Shown in pieces: positions 54,862-62,787 of a stretch of DNA of 64,000 nt. Positions within the stretch are counted from its first letter, which is position 1; each line of letters opens with the position of its first letter. Origin of the DNA: Ochrobactrum vermis (GTDB lineage: Bacteria > Pseudomonadota > Alphaproteobacteria > Rhizobiales > Rhizobiaceae); the NCBI RefSeq assembly GCF_002975205.1, contig NZ_PCOC01000001.1:372001-436000 (forward strand). Direction: 5' to 3'. The notes beneath the pieces were generated by a model that ran no database searches, was not told the DNA's origin, and worked only from the letters and a program-made list of their open reading frames with translations. The translations under genes and the position numbers were made by a program.

Positions 54862-56289
54862 TCAGTAGAGCGCTTCCGGTAGAATATCCCGGAGGCGCAG
54901 AAGAGCGATGCGTTCCACCTGGGCGCAGGCCGTTTCGAATTCCGTGTCACGATCATTGGAAACACGACGCTTGAAGGTGTCGAGGATTTCCCGCTTGTTG
55001 CGGCCCTTGACGGCAATAATGAACGGAAAGCCGAACTTCGCGGTATAAGCATCGTTCAATTCGGTGAATGTCTGCTTTTCCGCATCGGTGAGTGCATCAA
55101 GGCCGGCACCGGCCTGTTCGGCAGTCGATTCCGCCGTCAGCCGCTTGGCCTGTGCGAGCTTACCGGCAAGATCCGGGTGCGCCTTCAAAACGGTAAGCCG
55201 CTCATCTGCGGCGGCGGAGCGAAATACTTTTGTCATTGCGGCTGCAAGGCCCGATGCGGTGTCTTCCTCCTGGCCGAAACCGGCATCATATGCGCGTTCG
55301 GCGATCCAGGGTGAGTGCTCAAAAATGCTGCCGTAGCGCGCGACGAAATCATCTTTACCGGCTTTCGAAGGAACGACATCGGCAGCGACAGGCTTGTAGT
55401 TTTCGTGCCAGTGACGGGCGATGTCGACGCGTTTGGCGATCCAGACCTTGTCATGGCTTTGCACATAGTCGAGGAACCGTTCGAGCGCGGCCACACGGCC
55501 GGGACGACCGACAAGGCGGCAATGCAGCCCGATGGACATCATCTTCGGTGCGCCTTCTGCACCTTCGCGATAGAGCACGTCGAATGTGTCCTTCAGATAG
55601 GTGAAGAACTGGTCGCCGGAATTGAAACCCTGCGGCGTTGCAAAACGCATGTCGTTGGCGTCAAGCGTATAGGGCACGATCAGGTGCGGTTCCCGTGGAC
55701 CTTGAACCCAGTAAGGCAGATCGTCGGCATAGGAATCGGCGGAATAGAGAAAACCGCCTTCTTCCATCACCAGTTTCAGCGTGTTGTCGGAAGGCTTGCC
55801 CTGATAAATGCCAAGCGGGCGCGAACCGGTGAGTTCCGTATGAAGTCGAACCGCATCGCGGATATGCTCGCGTTCGATCTCTTCGGGAACGTCCTTATAT
55901 TCCCACCACCGCAATCCGTGGCTGGCGATTTCCCAGTCAGCCTCTTTCATGGCGGCAACAGCTTCGGGATTGCGCGCCATCGCAAGCGTCACGCCATAGA
56001 CAGTGACAGGCATGTTGCGGCGGATGAAGGCGCGCCACAGGCGCCAGAAGCCGGAGCGCGCGCCATACTCATAGATGGATTCCATATTGAGGTTGCGCTG
56101 ACCCTTCCAGGGCTGCGCGCCGACAATCTCGGACAAGAGGCATTCGGAGGCCGCGTCGCCATCGAGAATGTTGCATTCGCCGCCTTCCTCGTAATTGACG
56201 ACGAACTGAACTGCGATATTGGCTCCACCCGGCCAGCGCGGATCTGGCGTGTTGCGTCCGTAGCCAACGAGATTGCGCGGATATTTCAT
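54862..56289 (-). CDS. Allantoinase PuuE fused to OHCU decarboxylase UraD
   Basis: A 475-residue two-domain protein. Residues 1 to about 305 are a cofactor-poor allantoinase of the polysaccharide deacetylase fold (RNLVGYGRNTPDPRWPGGANIAVQFVVNYEEGGE, EIASHGLRWWEYKDV, QGKPSDNT). Residues about 315-475 are UraD (FVARYGSIFEHSPWIAERAYDAGF, LKAHPDLAGKLAQA, NDAYTAKFGFPFIIAVKGRNK), which makes (S)-allantoin from OHCU. One chain thus catalyses two consecutive steps. Fusions of this kind occur in other proteobacteria. ATG 56289 has GAGGGA upstream. Confidence 0.93.
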   Translation of the reverse strand: MKYPRNLVGYGRNTPDPRWPGGANIAVQFVVNYEEGGECNILDGDAASECLLSEIVGAQPWKGQRNLNMESIYEYGARSGFWRLWRAFIRRNMPVTVYGVTLAMARNPEAVAAMKEADWEIASHGLRWWEYKDVPEEIEREHIRDAVRLHTELTGSRPLGIYQGKPSDNTLKLVMEEGGFLYSADSYADDLPYWVQGPREPHLIVPYTLDANDMRFATPQGFNSGDQFFTYLKDTFDVLYREGAEGAPKMMSIGLHCRLVGRPGRVAALERFLDYVQSHDKVWIAKRVDIARHWHENYKPVAADVVPSKAGKDDFVARYGSIFEHSPWIAERAYDAGFGQEEDTASGLAAAMTKVFRSAAADERLTVLKAHPDLAGKLAQAKRLTAESTAEQAGAGLDALTDAEKQTFTELNDAYTAKFGFPFIIAVKGRNKREILDTFKRRVSNDRDTEFETACAQVERIALLRLRDILPEALY

Positions 56290-56365
56290 TTCGGGTCTTC
56301 CCTCGTTTTCGTTCGTTTTACGCATGATAATAAAGATTTATCGCTATTATTCCCCTTCAAAAATT

Positions 56366-56395
56366 TGAAAGACATCCAACGATAACCATCTTTCA
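56366..56395. promoter_or_regulatory. Inverted repeat between the two purine operons
   Basis: TGAAAGA-N16-TCTTTCA lies in the 268-base gap between puuE-uraD and uraH, which are divergent. It may be a shared operator. No other structure was recognised in the gap. Confidence 0.3.
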
Positions 56396-56557
56396 GAATG
56401 AGGGGGATCGAGAAATACTGAATGCTGGGAACATGGTGTGGTTTGCGGCCCCCACAGTCGATGGCGACGTCGGGTCGAAATAAACCACCGGAAATCAAAA
56501 GCTTGTAACATTTTCCAGTCTACTTGATTAGAGAATCAGCAAGCTGCAGGAGTGCAA

Positions 56558-56923
56558 ATGGGTCAGGAAAAGAGCGGTAATGGCCGGTTGACGACGCATG
56601 TCCTCGACACGGTAAGCGGCAAACCGGCTGCAAATCTGCGCATCGAATTGCGCCGCGTCGAGAATCAGCAGGCCGAGCCAATCCGGGAAATTCGCACCAA
56701 TGAGGATGGCCGCTGCAGCGAACCGTTGCTGTCGGGCGAGAAGTTGCGGGCAGGTTCCTACGAGCTTCTGTTCCACGTCGGCGAGTATTTCGGCAAGACC
56801 GGCGATGCCATTCCGTTCCTCGATGTCGTCCCACTGCGCTTTGGCATTTCCGATGAAAAAGCGCATTATCATGTACCGCTTCTCGTTTCGCCGTTTTCCT
56901 ATTCCACCTATCGCGGGAGCTAA
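56558..56923 (+). CDS. uraH: 5-hydroxyisourate hydrolase
   Basis: A 121-residue transthyretin-like enzyme that opens 5-hydroxyisourate to OHCU. Family marks are [14 protein letters not shown] near the start, the [19 protein letters not shown] end with the typical YRGS C-terminus, and a central [16 protein letters not shown] 56558 follows AGGAG by five bases. It is the first gene before xdhABC. Confidence 0.95.
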   Translation: MGQEKSGNGRLTTHVLDTVSGKPAANLRIELRRVENQQAEPIREIRTNEDGRCSEPLLSGEKLRAGSYELLFHVGEYFGKTGDAIPFLDVVPLRFGISDEKAHYHVPLLVSPFSYSTYRGS

Positions 56924-56928
56924 GCGCC

Positions 56929-58419
56929 ATGAACCAGTCTGTGCACCAGTCCGTGCGACACACGATCCGCTTTCTTCTGAACGGTGAAAAGATCGAACTC
57001 GATCGTGTTTCCCCGACCGAAACGCTGCTGGATTATCTTCGGCTGTCCGCCAAGCTGCGCGGGACCAAGGAAGGCTGCGGCGAAGGCGATTGCGGCGCGT
57101 GCACGGTGCTGGTCGGCAAGATTTCCGATGGCAAGCTCGTTTATGAGAGCGTCAATGCCTGCATCCGCTTCATGGGTTCGCTGGATGGCTGCCATGTTGT
57201 GACGATCGAGCATCTGCGCGGGGCCGACGGTGATCTGCATCCGGTGCAAAAGGCGATGATCGAGTTTCATGGCTCGCAATGCGGCTTCTGCACGCCGGGC
57301 TTCGTCATGTCGCTCTACGCTCTGTGGATGCGCGAGCCGAAACCAGCCGATGCGCAGATTGAAAAAGCCTTGCAGGGCAATCTTTGCCGCTGCACGGGCT
57401 ATGAGGCGATCATGCGCGCCGCCCGCATCATTTCCGATTACGGTACAGTCATGGAAGACCCGCTTGCAGCCGAGCGCGCCCATGTTCTTGAACAGATGAC
57501 AGCCATGCGCGACGGTGTGCGGGTGGAAGTGGGTGAAGGCAAGGACCGGTTGATCGTGCCTGGCGATCTCGATGACTTCGCCACCCTTCTGGCCGCAGAG
57601 CCGAAGGCGACGATCGTTGCCGGTTCGACCGATGTGGGCCTTTGGGTCACCAAGATGATGCGCGACATTTCCCCGGCCGTCTTCATTGGCCATCTGGAGG
57701 AATTGCGTTCCATCCGTGAGGAAAACGGTATCGTTACCATCGGCGCAGGTGTGACCTACACGGAAGCATTCGGATTTCTCGCCAGGCGCGTTCCGCAGCT
57801 TGGGAGCCTCATCAACCGCATTGGCGGCGAGCAGGTGCGTAATATGGGAACCATCGGTGGCAATATCGCCAATGGTTCGCCGATCGGCGATACGCCACCG
57901 CCGCTGATCGCGCTCAATGCAAAGCTGACCCTGCGCAAAGGGGCGGAGCGCCGCACCATACCGCTGGAAGAGTTCTTCATCGCTTATGGCAAGCAGGATC
58001 GCCAGCCCGGCGAGTTTGTCGAGGCCGTGCATGTGCCGGTGCCGCGCGAAGGAAGCCATTTTGCCATTTACAAGGTGTCGAAGCGCTTCGAGGAAGACAT
58101 CACGGCGACGCTCGGCGCTTTCCATCTGACGCTCGATGCGGCGGGCAATGTGGAAACGGTACGCATCGCCTATGGCGGCATGGCCGCAACGCCGAAGCGC
58201 GCCAGCACGGTGGAAGCCTTGCTCACCGGAAAGCCATGGACCGAAGCAACGGTCGAAGCGGCATTGGAAGCCTATTCACAGGACTATACGCCCTTGAGCG
58301 ATATGCGCGCGACAGCGGATTACCGGCTGCTCGCAGCGCGCAACCTGTTGCGGCGTTTCTTCGCCGAAACGGAAGGCAGTTACACGCCGCTGCGCGCGGC
58401 TGAAATCGCGGCGGCGTGA
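56929..58419 (+). CDS. xdhA: Xanthine dehydrogenase small subunit (Fe-S and FAD)
   Basis: A 496-residue subunit. Residues 10-165 carry two 2Fe-2S clusters: CGEGDCGACTV (C50, C55, C58), C78, CGFCTPGF (C118, C121) and CRCTGY. From about 190 there is an FAD domain (TIVAGSTDVGLWVTK, GGNIANGSPIGDTPP). It passes electrons from the Mo subunit to NAD. It starts five bases after uraH. Confidence 0.95.
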   Translation: MNQSVHQSVRHTIRFLLNGEKIELDRVSPTETLLDYLRLSAKLRGTKEGCGEGDCGACTVLVGKISDGKLVYESVNACIRFMGSLDGCHVVTIEHLRGADGDLHPVQKAMIEFHGSQCGFCTPGFVMSLYALWMREPKPADAQIEKALQGNLCRCTGYEAIMRAARIISDYGTVMEDPLAAERAHVLEQMTAMRDGVRVEVGEGKDRLIVPGDLDDFATLLAAEPKATIVAGSTDVGLWVTKMMRDISPAVFIGHLEELRSIREENGIVTIGAGVTYTEAFGFLARRVPQLGSLINRIGGEQVRNMGTIGGNIANGSPIGDTPPPLIALNAKLTLRKGAERRTIPLEEFFIAYGKQDRQPGEFVEAVHVPVPREGSHFAIYKVSKRFEEDITATLGAFHLTLDAAGNVETVRIAYGGMAATPKRASTVEALLTGKPWTEATVEAALEAYSQDYTPLSDMRATADYRLLAARNLLRRFFAETEGSYTPLRAAEIAAA

Positions 58420-58429
58420 GGAGGCAATC

Positions 58430-60784
58430 ATGAACAAGCATCCTGCAAACGCATTGAAGGCTGCCCGCATTGTCGGCGGTGTTGCCACCGATCAGAAGCA
58501 CGATTCCGCGCACAAGCATGTGACGGGAACGGCTGTCTATATTGACGATATACCGGAACCCGAAGGCACGTTGCATATTGGGGTCGGCTATTCGTCCGTT
58601 GCGCACGGTTCGTTCAAATCCATTGATTTGTCGGCAGTGCGCGCTGCTCCCGGTGTGGTCGATGTGTTGACCTACAAGGACGTGCCTGGCGAAAACGACG
58701 TTTCGCCGTCAGGTATGCATGACGACCCGATCTTTGCCGTCGACAAGGTTGAGTTCCACGGCCAGCCGATCTTTGCGGTTATCGCGAAAACACGTGATCA
58801 GGCGCGCCGCGCCGCGCGTCTGGCGAAGATCGAATATGAGGAAGCGGCGGGCATCTATTCCATCAAAGCGCTGGACGGTCTCAAGGACCGGCTTGTCACC
58901 ACGCCGCTGACGCTGAAGCGCGGCGACGCGCGCGCCGCTATCGACGCTGCGCCGCACCGTATCAAGAACCGCATGTATCTTGGCGGGCAGGATCATTTCT
59001 ATCTTGAAGGCCAGGTTTCGCTGGCTATCCCCGGCGAGGATGAGGACGTCACCGTCTATTGCTCCACGCAGGGGCCGAGCGAAACCCAGCATCTCGTTGC
59101 CCATGCACTGGGCGTTCCAAGCCATTCCGTGACAGTGGAAGTGCGCCGCATGGGCGGCGGCTTCGGTGGCAAGGAAACACAGGCCAACCAGTGGGCGGCA
59201 ATCGCTGCCATCGCTGCCAAGAAACACAAACGGGCCATGAAGATCAGGCTCGACCGCGACGAGGACATGACCTCGACCGGCAAGCGACACGACTTCGTCA
59301 TCGATTATGAAGTCGGCTTCGACGATGACGGCAATATTCTGGGCATCGATTATCTGTTTGCCCTCAATGCCGGGTTCTCGGCAGACCTTTCCGGGCCGGT
59401 GGGTGATCGCGCCCTGTTTCACTGCGACAATGCCTATTTCTTTCCGGCAGTTCATGCACAGTCGGCGCCGCTTTACACGAACACTGTGTCGAATACGGCG
59501 TTTCGCGGCTTTGGCGGCCCGCAGGGCATGGTCGGCGCGGAACGCGTTATCGATGAAGTGGCTTTCGCTGTCGGCAAGGATCCGCTCGAAATCCGCAAGC
59601 GCAATTTCTACGACGAGATGGGAAAAGATGGCACGCGCAATGTCACCCCCTATCACCAGAAGGTCGAAGATTGCATAATTCAGCGCATCGTTGCGGAACT
59701 TGAAGAAAGCTCCGATTACGCAAAGCGCCGCGAAGCGATCCGCGAATTCAACGCAAAAAGCCGTTATGTGAAACGGGGCATGGCGCTGACGCCGGTGAAA
59801 TTCGGCATCTCCTTCACCAAGACGGAGTCCAATCAGGCTGGCGCTCTGGTGCATGTCTATAATGACGGCTCGGTGCACATGAACCATGGCGGCACGGAAA
59901 TGGGGCAGGGGCTCCATCTGAAAGTGGCGCAGGTCGTGGCCGAGGAATTCCAGATCGACATCGACCGGGTGAAGATCACCGCGACCACCACTGCCAAGGT
60001 GCCGAACACGGCGCCAACGGCAGCCTCTTCCGGTGCCGACCTCAACGGTATGGCGGCACAGGACGCTGCCCGACAGATCAAAAAGCGTCTCATCCATTTT
60101 GCGGCACAGCAATATCAGGTGCCGGAAGATCAGGTTGTCTTCCTTCCCAACCGGGTTCGTGTCGGCAATCAGGAAATCAGCTTCAACGATCTTGTTAAGC
60201 AGGCCTTTATCGGTCGCGTGCAGCTATCGGCAGCAGGTCACTACAAGACGCCGAAGATCCATTGGGATCGCGCCAAGGGTCGGGGCCACGCCTTCTACTA
60301 CTATGCTTACGGAGCGGCTTGTTCCGAAGTTTCCGTCGACACTCTGACTGGCGAATATGTGGTGGAGCGCACCGATATTCTGCATGATACCGGGCGTTCC
60401 CTGAACCGCGCCATCGATATCGGTCAGGTTGAAGGCGGCTTCGTGCAGGGCATGGGCTGGCTGACGACAGAGGAGCTTGTGTGGGACGATAAGGGGCGGC
60501 TTCGCACCCATGCGCCTTCCACCTACAAGATCCCGCTGGCTTCCGACCGGCCCAAGATCTTCAATGTAGCGCTGACAGACTGGTCCGAGGCCTATGAGCC
60601 GACGATCCATCGCTCCAAGGCTGTTGGCGAACCGCCGCTGCCGCTTGGGCTGTCGGTCCTGCATGCGTTGGCCGATGCCATTGCCAGCGTGGCGGATCAC
60701 AAGGTCTGCCCGCGGCTCGATGCGCCAGCTACACCGGAACGTGTGCTGATGGCCATCGAACGGCTCCGCAAGCAAAAGGGCTAG
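58430..60784 (+). CDS. xdhB: Xanthine dehydrogenase molybdopterin subunit
   Basis: A 784-residue Mo-cofactor subunit that hydroxylates hypoxanthine and xanthine to urate. Motifs include HKHVTGTAVYIDDIPEPEGTLH, GGQDHFYLEGQ, RMGGGFGGKE, NTAFRGFGGPQGM with the substrate-binding Arg, GTEMGQGLHLKV and the C-terminal KAVGEPPLPLGLSV with the catalytic Glu. Ten bases separate it from xdhA. Confidence 0.96.
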   Translation: MNKHPANALKAARIVGGVATDQKHDSAHKHVTGTAVYIDDIPEPEGTLHIGVGYSSVAHGSFKSIDLSAVRAAPGVVDVLTYKDVPGENDVSPSGMHDDPIFAVDKVEFHGQPIFAVIAKTRDQARRAARLAKIEYEEAAGIYSIKALDGLKDRLVTTPLTLKRGDARAAIDAAPHRIKNRMYLGGQDHFYLEGQVSLAIPGEDEDVTVYCSTQGPSETQHLVAHALGVPSHSVTVEVRRMGGGFGGKETQANQWAAIAAIAAKKHKRAMKIRLDRDEDMTSTGKRHDFVIDYEVGFDDDGNILGIDYLFALNAGFSADLSGPVGDRALFHCDNAYFFPAVHAQSAPLYTNTVSNTAFRGFGGPQGMVGAERVIDEVAFAVGKDPLEIRKRNFYDEMGKDGTRNVTPYHQKVEDCIIQRIVAELEESSDYAKRREAIREFNAKSRYVKRGMALTPVKFGISFTKTESNQAGALVHVYNDGSVHMNHGGTEMGQGLHLKVAQVVAEEFQIDIDRVKITATTTAKVPNTAPTAASSGADLNGMAAQDAARQIKKRLIHFAAQQYQVPEDQVVFLPNRVRVGNQEISFNDLVKQAFIGRVQLSAAGHYKTPKIHWDRAKGRGHAFYYYAYGAACSEVSVDTLTGEYVVERTDILHDTGRSLNRAIDIGQVEGGFVQGMGWLTTEELVWDDKGRLRTHAPSTYKIPLASDRPKIFNVALTDWSEAYEPTIHRSKAVGEPPLPLGLSVLHALADAIASVADHKVCPRLDAPATPERVLMAIERLRKQKG

Positions 60785-60788
60785 AACT

Positions 60789-61616
60789 ATGCCGGGTGCA
60801 CGCGACGATATCCGGGCCTTTCTCAACCGGCGTCCTGACAGTGTGCTGGTTGAAGTCACCGATGTGAAAGGGTCTGCACCCCGCGATGCCGGGGCGTGGA
60901 TGCTGGTTGCCCGCGACATGATCTTCCGGACCATCGGCGGCGGGCAGCTTGAATATATGGCGATTGACCATGCCCGGAAAATCCTGCTCGGCGGCAGGGA
61001 CTCACCCATGGATGTTCCACTTGGTCCGGAAATCGGCCAGTGCTGCGGCGGACGGGTAGGCTTGTGCTTCAGACGTGTCAGTCGCGGGCTCACCGACGAG
61101 CTTGTCAGCAAGGTCGATGCGGAAATAGCCACGCGCCCACATGTCTATGTCTTCGGTGCAGGGCATGTCGGCGATGCGCTGGCAAATGCCCTCTCGTTCA
61201 CGCCCGTCCGGGTCATTCTGGTGGATACGCGTGAAGCGGAATTAATGGCCTGCGATGTGCCGGGCGTCGAAACCTGTCTTTCGGCAATGCCCGAGCAGGT
61301 GGTGCGTTCCGCGCCACCGGGCAGCGCTTTCATCATCCTCACCCATGACCATGCGCTGGATTTTCTCATTGTCACTGAGGCTTTGCAGCGGCGCGATGCC
61401 GTCTATGTCGGCATGATCGGCTCGAAGACCAAAAAAGCCACTTTCAAAAATTGGTTGAAACGCGAAGTCGGTAACGACAATCTTTTTGAAAATCTGGTCT
61501 GCCCCGTCGGCGGAGCTGTGGTAAAAGACAAGCGGCCGGAAGTCATCGCGGCGCTGGCCGCTGCCGAGGTTCTGACCGCCGTTTTGACCACGAGCAAAGT
61601 CTCGCAGCCTGCCTGA
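60789..61616 (+). CDS. xdhC: Xanthine dehydrogenase accessory protein XdhC
   Basis: A 275-residue chaperone that binds and delivers sulfurated molybdenum cofactor to XdhB. It has the XdhC N-terminal domain (EVTDVKGSAPRDAGAWMLV, TIGGGQLEYMAID, GQCCGGRVGLCF) and a Rossmann-like C-terminal half (VYVFGAGHVGDALANAL, YVGMIGSKTKKATF). It follows xdhB by four bases and ends the operon. Confidence 0.94.
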   Translation: MPGARDDIRAFLNRRPDSVLVEVTDVKGSAPRDAGAWMLVARDMIFRTIGGGQLEYMAIDHARKILLGGRDSPMDVPLGPEIGQCCGGRVGLCFRRVSRGLTDELVSKVDAEIATRPHVYVFGAGHVGDALANALSFTPVRVILVDTREAELMACDVPGVETCLSAMPEQVVRSAPPGSAFIILTHDHALDFLIVTEALQRRDAVYVGMIGSKTKKATFKNWLKREVGNDNLFENLVCPVGGAVVKDKRPEVIAALAAAEVLTAVLTTSKVSQPA

Positions 61617-61636
61617 TTTGGCAGGCCGCTTTTTTT
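61607..61636 (+). terminator. Terminator of the uraH-xdhABC operon
   Basis: GCCTGCC and GGCAGGC pair around the xdhC stop codon and are followed by CGCTTTTTTT. Confidence 0.85.
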
Positions 61637-61739
61637 GAGCGCATCCCGAAAAGTGTGAAACGGTTTTCGGAACAAGATGCGCGTTAAAACAAACAGATAG
61701 AGCGTCGATCTGATTCAGTCGGATCGAAACGCGCTCTAA
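61637..61739. repeat. Intergenic palindromic repeat, type A copy 3
   Basis: It starts GAGCGCATCCCGAAAAGTG directly after the T-run of the xdhC terminator and ends CGCGCTCTAA. It differs from copies 1 and 2 by an extra base in the GGAACAAGATG segment and by a worn hairpin. Its last TAGAGCG (minus strand) supplies the LysR stop codon. Confidence 0.78.
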
Positions 61740-62650
61740 GCCAGCGCTTCCCGTATCAATCGCTGGCACCGTTCCGTCATGAAATCGATGATCAGACGCA
61801 CCTTCGGATCCTGAAAGCGCTTGTGCGGGTAGATCGCAGCAAGCTGGATCGGCGCCGGTGGCGTGTTTTCGAGGATGGGGACCAGCCGTCGGTCGCGGAT
61901 ATATTCCTTCACTTCGAACAGCGGCTTGTTGATGATGCCGCGTCCACCGAGCGCCCACTGCGTCAATACGTCACCGTCATCCGAGTCATAAGGTCCGGTG
62001 ACTTCGAACTTGCGCAAGCCTTCCGCCGTCTGCAGCGACCAGTAATACTCCTTCGAGCCTGGAAAGCGCAGCAGGAGGCAGTCATGCTTGTCGCCCAGCA
62101 ACTCGTCAGGTGACTGCGGAAGCCCGTGTTTCTCGAGATATTCAGGCGCTGCACAGATTACGCGCTCGCAATTCATGATGCCGCGCATGCGCAGGTTTGA
62201 ATTCTCCAGCACACCGAGCTTGAAGGCCACATCCACGCCTTCGCTCATGATATCGACTTCATGATCGGACAGGCGAAGCCGCACTTCGATGTCCGGATAT
62301 TTGTCGTGAAATTCCGGAATCCCCGATGCAATCAGCCGTCTTCCGAAGCCAAGCGGGGCGGTGATGCGAATCGATCCTTTCGGATTTTTCGCCAGTTCAG
62401 CGACGGCGGCCTCCGCTTCATCCACGGCCTCGAGGATTTTCAACGCCCCGTCATAGAATACGCGACCGTGTTCGGTCGGCGTGAGTTTGCGCGTCGTCCG
62501 GTTGAAGAGCCTGACTCCCAGATGCTTCTCCAACTCCTTGATTCGATTGCTCGCAACTGCTGGCGATGCGCGCTGGTCGCGACCCGCCGCAGATAGATTT
62601 CCCAATTCGACAACGCGCACAAAAACGCGCAGATTATCAAGATATGACAT
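61736..62650 (-). CDS. LysR-type regulator, probable purine catabolism regulator
   Basis: A 304-residue LysR protein of the CrgA/DsdC-like subgroup: N-terminal helix-turn-helix (MSYLDNLRVFVRVVELGNLSAAGRDQRASPAVASNRIKELE split over residues 1-41) and a ligand domain with the segment IRITAPLGFGRRLI. ATG 62650 is preferred; an upstream ATG at 62743 lies in the intergenic gap. It is divergent from puuD with 137 bases between starts and ends in the repeat element. Confidence 0.87.
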   Translation of the reverse strand: MSYLDNLRVFVRVVELGNLSAAGRDQRASPAVASNRIKELEKHLGVRLFNRTTRKLTPTEHGRVFYDGALKILEAVDEAEAAVAELAKNPKGSIRITAPLGFGRRLIASGIPEFHDKYPDIEVRLRLSDHEVDIMSEGVDVAFKLGVLENSNLRMRGIMNCERVICAAPEYLEKHGLPQSPDELLGDKHDCLLLRFPGSKEYYWSLQTAEGLRKFEVTGPYDSDDGDVLTQWALGGRGIINKPLFEVKEYIRDRRLVPILENTPPAPIQLAAIYPHKRFQDPKVRLIIDFMTERCQRLIREALA

Positions 62651-62787
62651 ACGTCCCCTCCACGATTGTCTAGATTTTTTTGAAAGTGCTGGTCGTGATG
62701 TGACGTTCCCTGAACCTGATTCCTTTGGCACATAATGCAACAACGAACAATGGGGCCCAAAAATGGGTCAAGAAATGGGAGTGCCTG

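Noticed and set aside
58709..60112. 467-codon minus-strand open frame
   Set aside because: Antisense to xdhB, which has all molybdopterin subunit motifs.
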